Shown here one piece after another: positions 7,972 to 16,254 of a DNA stretch of 64,000 bases; within the stretch, counting starts at the first letter, position 1, and each line of letters opens with the position of its first letter. The position numbers and the translations under genes are program-made. A model generated the notes under the pieces. It searched no databases. It was not told where the DNA came from and worked only from the letters and a program-made list of their open reading frames with translations. This DNA comes from Flavobacterium hydatis (GTDB lineage: Bacteria; Bacteroidota; Bacteroidia; Flavobacteriales; Flavobacteriaceae). Location: the NCBI RefSeq assembly GCF_000737695.1, contig NZ_JPRM01000003.1, positions 1 through 64,000 on the forward strand, in the 5' to 3' direction.

Positions 7972-8946
7972 CTAAACTTTTCTTCCCATTAAGTTTTCAC
8001 CAAAAGTGCGCAATGACAATTTCTTTTCGTCGCTAATATCCATTTTATCTAATGTTTTAAAAGCTTCGAGTGTATACATTTCTATTGCATCTTTAGTTTC
8101 TTTTGAAGCACCAGAATTATTAAATATACCCTTTACTATTTCGACTTTATCTGTACTATCCTCAGGTTGTGTAGTAAATAATTCTTTTAGTTGTTTTGCT
8201 TTTTCATCATCAGAATAAGCCAACGCTTTTAGATACAAATAGGTTTTTTTATTTTCGATAATATCACCTCCTACTTGTTTTCCGAAAGTTTCCGGATCTC
8301 CAAATGCATCTAAATAATCATCTTGTAACTGGAAAGCTAATCCTAATTGTAATCCGAAATCATATATTAAATTAGCATTTTCTTCAGACGTTTTTGCTAC
8401 AATTGCACCCATTTTCATAGCTGCAGCAACCAAAACTGCTGTTTTGTACTCAATCATTTTTAAGTATTCGGGAATGGTAACATCGTTTCTTTGTTCAAAA
8501 TCGACATCCCATTGCTGTCCTTCACAAACCTCCAAAGCAGTTTTACTAAAAAGCTTCGCTAGTTCTCTAAAAGTATTAGGTTCATATTGTTCAAAATATT
8601 GATATGCCAAAATAAGCATAGCATCACCAGAAAGGATTCCAGTATTAAGATCCCATTTTTCATGAACTGTTTTTTGTCCTCTTCTCAAAGGAGCATCATC
8701 CATTATATCATCATGTACTAATGAAAAATTATGAAAAATCTCTACTGCCATAGCAGCCGGAAGTGCTTCATTGTATGAAACATCAAAAACTTCAGAAGAC
8801 ATTAAAGTCAATACTGGACGCATCCTTTTTCCTCCAAGACTTACAATATATTCAATTGGCTCATATAAGTTTTTAGGCTCTTTGCTTATAGTTTGTTTCT
8901 CCAGATAATCGACAAAGAATTCCTGGTATTGATAAATGGCATGCAT
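7972..8946 (-). CDS. Polyprenyl diphosphate synthase
   Basis: This 324-residue class I trans-prenyltransferase condenses IPP with allylic diphosphates. The first Asp-rich motif is LVHDDIMDDAPLRRG and the second is QLQDDYLDAFGD, both binding Mg-diphosphate. SLGGKRMRPVL near 53 is the substrate-binding region and GKQVGGDIIENKKTY follows the second motif. Residues before the first motif (HNFSLVH, with Phe at -5 and Ser at -4) suggest a short-chain enzyme making C15-C20, but chain length cannot be settled by reading. In this phylum such enzymes feed menaquinone, carotenoid and cell-wall lipid carrier synthesis. The start MHAIYQYQ is the first Met and no competing upstream Met is seen. Confidence 0.9.
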   Translation of the reverse strand: MHAIYQYQEFFVDYLEKQTISKEPKNLYEPIEYIVSLGGKRMRPVLTLMSSEVFDVSYNEALPAAMAVEIFHNFSLVHDDIMDDAPLRRGQKTVHEKWDLNTGILSGDAMLILAYQYFEQYEPNTFRELAKLFSKTALEVCEGQQWDVDFEQRNDVTIPEYLKMIEYKTAVLVAAAMKMGAIVAKTSEENANLIYDFGLQLGLAFQLQDDYLDAFGDPETFGKQVGGDIIENKKTYLYLKALAYSDDEKAKQLKELFTTQPEDSTDKVEIVKGIFNNSGASKETKDAIEMYTLEAFKTLDKMDISDEKKLSLRTFGENLMGRKV

Positions 8947-9043
8947 AAAAGTAATTTTTGGCTAATTTACGGCATTAAGCCTGCAATGCAAACTCCATTT
9001 CTTAATGAAATGTTAAATAATCAAAAATACTTTGGAAACTATT

Positions 9044-9073
9044 TTGGTGTTTAGAGTTTCCAATATACATTTG
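9044..9073 (+). promoter_or_regulatory. Bacteroidota-type promoter for the YceI-like gene
   Basis: TTG at 9044-9046, a 19-nt spacer, then TACATTTG at 9066-9073. This fits the TTG / TANNTTTG pattern of the Bacteroidota primary sigma factor and leaves a leader of about 80 nt. Confidence 0.65.
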
Positions 9074-9158
9074 CATCGAAATTTAACAATAATTACAATG
9101 ATCAATTTCCGCGTAATCCTGTTAAATACTAATTATTAATAAAATATTATTTAACGTT

Positions 9159-9680
9159 ATGAGAACACAATGGACAATTGATTCTAGCCAGTCTGATGTT
9201 TTAATCAAAATGAGACATTCAATACTTGCTTATTTAGGCGGTTCTATAAATCAGTTTCAAGGTCACGTAGACTTACAAAATAATGAGATAGAAGATGCTA
9301 CAATAGAGTTTTCTTTGGATGTAAATAACAGAGAAGCTAAACTAGAGCAGATAAATACGTACTTAAAACTGAATGACTTTTTCGACGTAAATAAGTATCC
9401 TACAATAAGTTTTAAATCGACTTCATTTCAAAAAGTAAACAAAAACATCAACTTTCTTAAAGGTGATTTAACCATAAAAGATGTTACTAAAACCGTAGAG
9501 CTGGATGTCGAACTAGTGGAAACTGACTATTATGATGGCAACAAAAAAGTTTCTTTTGAACTTACTGGCGACATAAATCGTAAAGATTTTGGATTAGACT
9601 ATAATTCATTTCATCAAAGCAGTGGTTTAACAACTGGACAAGACATTAAACTTGTAGCCAATTTAGAATTTACTATCTAA
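9159..9680 (+). CDS. YceI-like lipocalin-fold protein (no signal peptide)
   Basis: This 173-residue protein of the YceI family forms a beta barrel that binds polyprenyl or other amphiphilic molecules. The family opening WTIDSSQSDVLIKMRHS, the central FDVNKYPTISFKSTSF and GDLTIKDVTKTVELDVE, and the late NRKDFGLDYN are all present. Many YceI proteins are periplasmic, but this one has no signal peptide, so it should be cytoplasmic. It lies beside a polyprenyl synthase on the opposite strand, which is suggestive of an isoprenoid ligand but not proof. It has its own promoter and is 50 nt before the TetR gene. Confidence 0.85.
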   Translation: MRTQWTIDSSQSDVLIKMRHSILAYLGGSINQFQGHVDLQNNEIEDATIEFSLDVNNREAKLEQINTYLKLNDFFDVNKYPTISFKSTSFQKVNKNINFLKGDLTIKDVTKTVELDVELVETDYYDGNKKVSFELTGDINRKDFGLDYNSFHQSSGLTTGQDIKLVANLEFTI

Positions 9681-9730
9681 GGCTTACATCAAATAGAAGT
9701 TTTTAAAAATTACAGATTAGAAGAAACAAA

Positions 9731-10330
9731 ATGAGAGATAAAATTATATCAAAAGCGAGTGACTTATTCTTAAAATTAGGTTTTAAAAGTGTCACTATGG
9801 ATGATATCGCAGGCGAAATGTGTATTTCTAAAAAAACAATTTATAAATATTTTTGCAATAAGGAGGTATTAATTAAAGAAAGTACTTCTTCTGTACACCA
9901 GAAAGTTCATGAAATCATAGACTCTATTGTTGTTAAAAATCATAATGCCATTCAGGAGAATTTTGAAATAAGAGAAATGTTTAAAAACATGTTTCAGTCT
10001 TCTATTGATACATCTCCTATATATCAACTAAAGAAACACTATCCCGAAATCTACACCAATTTGATGAGACATGAGATAGATCAATGCAGTCAATATTTTA
10101 GAGATAATATCACTAAGGGAATCGAACAGAAATTATATCGCGAGGATATTAATGTAGACATATATGTGAAATTTTATTACACTTTAATTTTTCATATAAA
10201 CGAAACAACAAGTTCTGAGAAAGAAGCGCAACAAGCAGAATTACAGGCTTTAGAATACCACACGAGAGCCATGGCTACTCTCGCAGGAATTATAGAGCTA
10301 GAAAAGCAATTACAAAGAATAACCCACTAA
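9731..10330 (+). CDS. TetR/AcrR-family transcriptional regulator
   Basis: This 199-residue protein has an N-terminal TetR helix-turn-helix at about 1-50 (TMDDIAGEMCISKKTIYKYF). The C-terminal ligand and dimer region is all-helical and not assignable to a ligand. Its stop is 24 nt before the TolC gene of the RND operon, and all four genes run the same way, so the regulator probably heads the efflux operon and controls it together with itself. No clear operator palindrome was found upstream. Family assignment is firm; the regulated targets are inferred from position. Confidence 0.88.
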   Translation: MRDKIISKASDLFLKLGFKSVTMDDIAGEMCISKKTIYKYFCNKEVLIKESTSSVHQKVHEIIDSIVVKNHNAIQENFEIREMFKNMFQSSIDTSPIYQLKKHYPEIYTNLMRHEIDQCSQYFRDNITKGIEQKLYREDINVDIYVKFYYTLIFHINETTSSEKEAQQAELQALEYHTRAMATLAGIIELEKQLQRITH

Positions 10331-10354
10331 TCATCAATCCATAATCTTTAATCC

Positions 10355-11725
10355 ATGAAAAGAATAATGATTCTCTTCGTCCTGGCTTTTGCAATAACCG
10401 CAAACGCGCAAGACAAAAACAATAGCAATCCGGCTAAGCAAGGCGCACAGACCTTGACCTTAAAGAATGCTATTTCTTATGCGCTACAAAATAAAGCCGA
10501 TGCAAAAAAGGCTAAATTACAAGTAGAAAATAGTGAATACAAAATACAAGAAGTAAGATCTAGAGCATTACCACAGATTTCGGCAAACGGAAACTTAACT
10601 TACAATCCTGTAATACAAACTACAGTTATTGATGGTGCAGGTTTTGGTGCTCCAGGAACTACGATACAAGCAGCTTTTGGTCAGAAATGGACTTCGACTG
10701 CTGGAGTTTCTTTAACTCAGAATATATTTGATCAAGCTGTATTTACAGGTTTAAGAGCCGCAAAAAGTACTCGTGAATTTTATCAAATCAATGAGCAATT
10801 AACAGAAGAGGATGTAATCGAAAAGGTTGCAAATAATTACTACGAAGTATATGTACAACGATTAAACTTAACAGTATTAGACAGTAACTACGTAAATACA
10901 GAGAAAGTAAAAAATATTATTCAGGGACAATTTGATAATGGTTTAGCAAAAAAGATTGATCTTAATAGAGTTATTGTTAAGCTATCAAACATTAGTACGC
11001 AACGCCAACAAGTTATTAATAGAGTAGCGTTACAGGAAAATGCATTGAAATTTTACATGGGTATGCCTGCTGAAACTCAAATAGAAATTCCTAATACTGA
11101 ATTTGAAATTACACTTCAACCCCTATCTGAAGCTCCAAATGTTGAGAATTTAAGTCAATATTTACTTTTGAAAAAACAAGAACAATTATTGGTTTTCCAA
11201 AAGAAAGCTGTTCAAGCTGAGTTTTACCCAACGCTATCTTTAAGCGCGGGATATAATTATATTGGTCAAGGTCCAGAAATGCCTTGGTTTACTAAACCAT
11301 CATCAGGTGTTTACTGGTCAGACTTCTCTGCAATTGGGTTAAACTTAAGAGTGCCAATCTTTACTGGTTTTGGTACAAGAGCCAAAGTTCGTCAGGCAGA
11401 TGTTGCCATTCGTTCATTACAAGAAGATATAAAAGACACAAAACTTTCGCTTGATATTGCTTATAGCAATGCAACAATCCAAATGGAAAACAGTCTTGTG
11501 ACGATTAAAAACCAAAAAGAGAATAGAGAACTTGCTCAACAAGTATTGCAAAATACCAAAAACAATTATCTACAAGGTTTAGCTTCCCTAAACGATTTAT
11601 TAGATGTTGAAAACGCGTATATCGAAGCAGAAAACAATTACTCATCAGCAATACTAGGCTATAAAATAGCAGAAATTCAAGTAATCAAATCAAAAGGCCA
11701 ACTAAAATCACTCCTAAATAACTAA
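10355..11725 (+). CDS. TolC-family outer-membrane efflux protein
   Basis: This 456-residue protein starts with a signal peptide (MKRIMILFVLAFAITANAQ). It carries the two repeated OEP regions of TolC-type channels, with long amphipathic helices. LTLKNAISYALQNK opens the first repeat and NYLQGLASLNDLLDVENAYI ends the second. It should form the trimeric outer-membrane duct of the tripartite pump with the adaptor and RND permease encoded just downstream. The next gene starts 5 nt after its stop, so the genes are one transcript with the TetR regulator. Confidence 0.92.
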   Translation: MKRIMILFVLAFAITANAQDKNNSNPAKQGAQTLTLKNAISYALQNKADAKKAKLQVENSEYKIQEVRSRALPQISANGNLTYNPVIQTTVIDGAGFGAPGTTIQAAFGQKWTSTAGVSLTQNIFDQAVFTGLRAAKSTREFYQINEQLTEEDVIEKVANNYYEVYVQRLNLTVLDSNYVNTEKVKNIIQGQFDNGLAKKIDLNRVIVKLSNISTQRQQVINRVALQENALKFYMGMPAETQIEIPNTEFEITLQPLSEAPNVENLSQYLLLKKQEQLLVFQKKAVQAEFYPTLSLSAGYNYIGQGPEMPWFTKPSSGVYWSDFSAIGLNLRVPIFTGFGTRAKVRQADVAIRSLQEDIKDTKLSLDIAYSNATIQMENSLVTIKNQKENRELAQQVLQNTKNNYLQGLASLNDLLDVENAYIEAENNYSSAILGYKIAEIQVIKSKGQLKSLLNN

Positions 11726-11730
11726 AACAA

Positions 11731-12798
11731 ATGAAAAAAATAATAATAACAATAGTAGTCATAATTGGTGCATTAGCATTAATTGGTTTCATATTAACCA
11801 AGAACGAAAAAGAGAATAAAGCTAAAACAGATATTGTTGCAGAGAAAAACGCAGCTGTTTCAGTAAAAGTTTCTACTGTAAAAACACAAGAGGTTTCATT
11901 GGATTTCGTGGCAAACGGAAACTTTCAACCCATTCAGGAATTAACTTTCTCTGCAGAGAAATCAGGAAAAGTAATTAGTGTTTTAGCTAAAGAAGGTGAT
12001 TATGTAAAAGTTGGTCAAACACTATTAACAGTAAGAGGCGATGTAATTAACGTAAACGCTCAGGCAGCTCAGGCAGCATACCAAAATGCAAAGTCTGATT
12101 ACATTAGATATGAAAATGCTTTTAAAACTGACGGTGTTACTAAACAACAATTAGACCAAGCAAAATTAGCATTGACTAATGCAGAAGCTAACTTAAAACA
12201 AGCAAACATTAATGTAGGTGATACTAAAGTAAAAGCACCAATTAGTGGTTTTATTAATAAAAAATATATCGAGCCAGGATCTATCTTAGCTGGAATGCCT
12301 GCAACTGCTTTATTTGATATTGTAAATGTTTCTAAACTAAAATTAGTTGTAACAGTTAATGAAAATCAAGTTGCAAGTTTAAAATTAGGTAACGTAATTA
12401 ACGTAACTGCTAGTGTTTATCCTGACAAAACTTTCTCTGGAAAAATCACTTTTATCGCAGCAAAAGCTGACGAAAGCTTGAACTTTCCTGTAGAAATTGA
12501 AATTACAAACAACCCTAATAATGACCTAAGAGCTGGTATGTACGGAACAGCACATTTTGCATCAAACCAACAAAGACAAAACTTAATGGTTGTACCTAGA
12601 AATGCATTTGTAGGAAGTGTGAGCAGTAACGAAATATTTGTAGTTCAAAACGGTATTGCTAAATTAAAAAAGGTAACTGCTGGAAGAATTTTAGGAGATC
12701 AGGTAGAAATTATCAATGGATTGTCTGATGGAGAAATTGTAATTACAACAGGTCAGATCAACTTACAAGACGGTAATACAGTAGAAATTATTAAATAA
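11731..12798 (+). CDS. RND efflux periplasmic adaptor (MFP)
   Basis: This 355-residue membrane fusion protein has an N-terminal hydrophobic anchor (IIITIVVIIGALALIGFIL) without a lipobox Cys. The barrel-sandwich halves are seen in GKVISVLAKEGDYVKVGQ and KVKAPISGFINKKYIEPGS, separated by a short helical hairpin (about 105-155). Beta-barrel and membrane-proximal domains follow, ending in GLSDGEIVITTGQINLQDG, the usual MFP tail. It bridges the RND permease and the TolC channel in the periplasm. A 71-nt spacer containing a TAAGC-rich repeat precedes the permease gene. Confidence 0.93.
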   Translation: MKKIIITIVVIIGALALIGFILTKNEKENKAKTDIVAEKNAAVSVKVSTVKTQEVSLDFVANGNFQPIQELTFSAEKSGKVISVLAKEGDYVKVGQTLLTVRGDVINVNAQAAQAAYQNAKSDYIRYENAFKTDGVTKQQLDQAKLALTNAEANLKQANINVGDTKVKAPISGFINKKYIEPGSILAGMPATALFDIVNVSKLKLVVTVNENQVASLKLGNVINVTASVYPDKTFSGKITFIAAKADESLNFPVEIEITNNPNNDLRAGMYGTAHFASNQQRQNLMVVPRNAFVGSVSSNEIFVVQNGIAKLKKVTAGRILGDQVEIINGLSDGEIVITTGQINLQDGNTVEIIK

Positions 12799-12869
12799 TT
12801 TAAAGCAGTAAGCAATACGCCATAAGCATTAAGCTTATTGCCTAAAGTCTACAGCCTAAAGCAACATAT

Positions 12870-15800
12870 ATGAAATTAGCCGAAATATCCATAAAACGTC
12901 CGTCGTTAGTAATTGTATTGTTTACAATTCTAACACTTGGTGGATTATTCAGCTACAGCCAGTTAGGCTATGAGCTGATCCCTAAATTTGAACAAAACGT
13001 TATTACAATTTCTACCGTTTATCCTGGAGCTTCTCCAAGTGAGGTAGAAAATACAGTAACCAAGAAAATTGAAGATGCGATCGCATCCTTAGAGAATGTT
13101 AAGAAAATTGACTCAAAATCATACGAAAGTTTATCTATCGTTTCGATTACATTAACATCAAATGCAAAAGTCGATTTCTCTCTGAATGATGCACAGCGTA
13201 AAATAAACGCTATTATAAGTGATTTACCCGATGATGTTAAAACACCAGCATTAACCAAATTCTCGCTGAGTGATTTACCAATTATGACGCTTGGTGCCAA
13301 CGGAAAAATGGATGAAGCTGCATTTTATGACTTAATTGATAAAAAAATTGCTCCTATATTATCTCGTGTACAAGGTGTTGCTCAAGTAAATATCATTGGA
13401 GGTTCTGAGCGTGAAATTCAAGTAAACCTTGATGCAAAGAAAATGCAAGGTTACAATTTATCGGTTCCTCAGGTACAGCAAATGATTTTGACTTCGAACT
13501 TAGATTTCCCGACAGGAAATATTCAAACTCGTGATCAAAAAATATTAATTCGTTTAGCCGGTAAATACAAAAATGTTAATGAGTTAAGAAACTTAGTAGT
13601 TTCATCTCAAAACGGAATTCAAGTAAGATTAAGTGATATTGCTGATGTTCAGGATACACAAAAAATTGCTGAAAAAATATCACGTGTAGATCAAAAAAGT
13701 GCGATCGTATTACAAATCGTAAAACAATCAGATGCAAATGCCGTTGCAGTAAGTGAGCATTTATTAAAGACAATTACGACTCTTGAAAACGATTATAAAG
13801 ACAATAACTTAAAATTAGAAGTTGCAAAAGATAGTACTGTTTTTACGCTTGAAGCTGCAGACTCTGTAGTTCACGATTTATTAATTGCAGTTGTTCTGGT
13901 AGCATTTGTAATGTTGTTCTTCTTACACAGTATAAGAAACTCATTGATTGTAATGGTTTCGATTCCTGCATCATTAATTGCTACGTTTATTGGTATTTAC
14001 TTTATGGGATATACATTAAACTTAATGAGTTTATTAGGGTTATCTCTTGTTGTAGGTATTCTTGTGGATGATGCCATTGTGGTATTAGAAAATATTTATC
14101 GACACATGGAAATGGGTAAAAGCCGAATCCGTGCTTCGTATGATGGAACTGCAGAAATTGGTGGAACAGTAACTTCTATTACATTAGTAATTGTGGTGGT
14201 GTTCTTGCCTATCGCAATGAGTTCTGGATTGGTATCTAATATCATTACTCAATTTTGTGTAACTGTAATTATTTCGACATTATTCTCACTTTTAGCATCT
14301 TTCACTATTATTCCATGGTTATCATCTCGTTATGGAAAATTAGAACACATTGAAGGAAAGAACCTATTTGGAAGAATCATTCTTGGTTTCGAAAGTTACC
14401 TAACACGTTTTACTGATTGGGTTTCTCATTTATTAACTTGGTGTTTGGACAACTACGGTAAAACAGTTATTCTTGTATTAATGTTGTTTTTTGGATCAAT
14501 ATTTGGTTTATCACCGTTTATTGGAGGAGAGTTTTTCGCAGCATCAGATAGTGGAGAATTCTTAGTTCAAATCGAAATGCCAAAAGATGCTTCGTTAGAA
14601 CAAACGAACTTCATGACTCAAAAAGCCGAAGCATTCCTTAAAGGAGAAGAATACGTTCACAGTCAAATTACAACTGTAGGACAAACTTCAGAAGGTTTTG
14701 GAGCGTCGCAAGCTACTGCTTACAAAGCAGAGATTGATGTAAAAATGATCGAACAAAAAGATCGTAAAGATGACGCCTCTGTTTATGCAGCAAAAATCAA
14801 ACGTAAATTAGAGAAAGTATTAGTTGGAGCAAAAGTAAAAACTGTTCCGGTTGGTATTTTAGGAACTGCTGAAGATGCTACATTAGGATTAATCGTAACG
14901 GGACCATCTACAGAAAGTGCTATGGCTTTTGCCAAATTAGCTGAAGCTGAATTACGTAGTATTCCTGGAACAACTGAGATTAAATTAACGGTTGAAGACG
15001 GAAATCCTGAGATCAACGTTAAAGTAGACCGTGATAAAATGGCAGCTTTAGGATTAACACTTCAAACTGTTGGTTTAACCATGCAAACTGCTTTTAGCGG
15101 AAACACAGATGGTAAATACAGAGCTGGAGAATACGAGTATGATATCAATATCAGATATAATGCATTCGACAGAAAAAGTATTACCGATGTTAGTAATTTG
15201 ATTTTTATCAATGGTGCAGGACAACAAATAAAGTTATCTCAATTTGCAGATATTACCGAAGGTTCAGGACCTAGCCAGTTAGAGCGTAGAGACAAATCGG
15301 CTTCTGTAACTGTAAAAGGACAAAACGTTGGGGTTCCTTCAGGAACAATTGTTGGAATATGGCAGGAAAAATTAGATAAGTTGAAAAAACCTGTTGGAGT
15401 AAATTATATTTGGGGTGGTGACATGGAGAATCAATCTGAAGGATTTGGTACTTTAGGAATTGCATTATTAGCCGCTATTATCTTAGTTTATCTTGTAATG
15501 GTGAGTTTGTACGACAGTTTCGTTCACCCATTTGTAGTATTATTTGCTATTCCACTTTCATTTATTGGTGCTTTATTAGCATTAGCCTTAACGAATAACT
15601 CCTTAAACATCTTTACGATTCTGGGTATTATCATGTTAATTGGTCTGGTGTGTAAAAATGCGATCATGCTTGTGGATTATACCAATCAGCGAAGAGCTGC
15701 TGGAGAATCTATCAGAAATGCATTAATTCAGGCAAATCACGCACGTTTACGTCCGATCTTAATGACAACAATTGCGATGGTATTTGGTATGTTCCCAATT

Positions 15801-16040
15801 GCATTGGCATCTGGAGCTGGAGCAGAATGGAAAAACGGTTTGGCTTGGGTAATTATCGGAGGATTAATTTCGTCTTTATTCCTAACCTTGATTGTGGTTC
15901 CTGTAATCTACCAAATAATGGAAGGTATTGTCAGAAGATTATCTAAAGGAGAAAAAATCGATTACGAAACTGAGATGTTTGCAGATTATACGCCAACAGA
16001 AGTTAGTGAAGACGGTTTTAACCCAAAACACACACATTAA
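12870..16040 (+). CDS. RND multidrug efflux permease (AcrB/MexB-like)
   Basis: This 1056-residue inner-membrane proton antiporter has the HAE1-type layout: a first membrane helix (about 10-30), a large periplasmic porter loop, six membrane helices, a second porter loop and five more helices. The fourth helix contains GILVDDAIVVLENI, whose Asp-Asp pair is the proton relay. The opening ISIKRPSLVIVLF and the PGASPSEVENTVTKKIEDA segment are typical. The pump partner genes are immediately upstream. Substrate cannot be read from sequence; in this phylum such pumps handle dyes, detergents and antibiotics. The operon ends at the terminator at 16065-16096. Confidence 0.94.
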   Translation: MKLAEISIKRPSLVIVLFTILTLGGLFSYSQLGYELIPKFEQNVITISTVYPGASPSEVENTVTKKIEDAIASLENVKKIDSKSYESLSIVSITLTSNAKVDFSLNDAQRKINAIISDLPDDVKTPALTKFSLSDLPIMTLGANGKMDEAAFYDLIDKKIAPILSRVQGVAQVNIIGGSEREIQVNLDAKKMQGYNLSVPQVQQMILTSNLDFPTGNIQTRDQKILIRLAGKYKNVNELRNLVVSSQNGIQVRLSDIADVQDTQKIAEKISRVDQKSAIVLQIVKQSDANAVAVSEHLLKTITTLENDYKDNNLKLEVAKDSTVFTLEAADSVVHDLLIAVVLVAFVMLFFLHSIRNSLIVMVSIPASLIATFIGIYFMGYTLNLMSLLGLSLVVGILVDDAIVVLENIYRHMEMGKSRIRASYDGTAEIGGTVTSITLVIVVVFLPIAMSSGLVSNIITQFCVTVIISTLFSLLASFTIIPWLSSRYGKLEHIEGKNLFGRIILGFESYLTRFTDWVSHLLTWCLDNYGKTVILVLMLFFGSIFGLSPFIGGEFFAASDSGEFLVQIEMPKDASLEQTNFMTQKAEAFLKGEEYVHSQITTVGQTSEGFGASQATAYKAEIDVKMIEQKDRKDDASVYAAKIKRKLEKVLVGAKVKTVPVGILGTAEDATLGLIVTGPSTESAMAFAKLAEAELRSIPGTTEIKLTVEDGNPEINVKVDRDKMAALGLTLQTVGLTMQTAFSGNTDGKYRAGEYEYDINIRYNAFDRKSITDVSNLIFINGAGQQIKLSQFADITEGSGPSQLERRDKSASVTVKGQNVGVPSGTIVGIWQEKLDKLKKPVGVNYIWGGDMENQSEGFGTLGIALLAAIILVYLVMVSLYDSFVHPFVVLFAIPLSFIGALLALALTNNSLNIFTILGIIMLIGLVCKNAIMLVDYTNQRRAAGESIRNALIQANHARLRPILMTTIAMVFGMFPIALASGAGAEWKNGLAWVIIGGLISSLFLTLIVVPVIYQIMEGIVRRLSKGEKIDYETEMFADYTPTEVSEDGFNPKHTH

Positions 16041-16064
16041 GATACATATCGATATTATATTTAG

Positions 16065-16096
16065 AAAACCTGTTCATTCATTTGAACAGGTTTTTT
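16065..16096 (+). terminator. Terminator of the RND operon
   Basis: AAAACCTGTTCA pairs with TGAACAGGTTTT over a 6-nt loop and is followed by T residues, 24 nt after the permease stop. Confidence 0.9.
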
Positions 16097-16196
16097 CATA
16101 TCTTTTTAACAAATACAATCGTTTTCTGTTAAAAAACCGCAAAACGAATAAATTGAAAGTGCGTTTTTTGCTTTATTTAGAATAGATAAAAATAAT

Positions 16197-16227
16197 TTGG
16201 TTTGTTTGCATTCAACAACTAAATTTG
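16197..16227 (+). promoter_or_regulatory. Promoter of the siderophore receptor gene
   Basis: TTG at 16197-16199, 20-nt spacer, TAAATTTG at 16220-16227. The leader to the ATG at 16255 is only about 22 nt. No clear Fur box was recognised. Confidence 0.7.
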
Positions 16228-16254
16228 CCTTATCAAAAACAATTCTAAATAATT

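Noticed and set aside
15928..16185. Plus-strand frame at the end of the RND permease.
   Set aside because: It runs through the permease 3' end and the terminator hairpin; no independent support.
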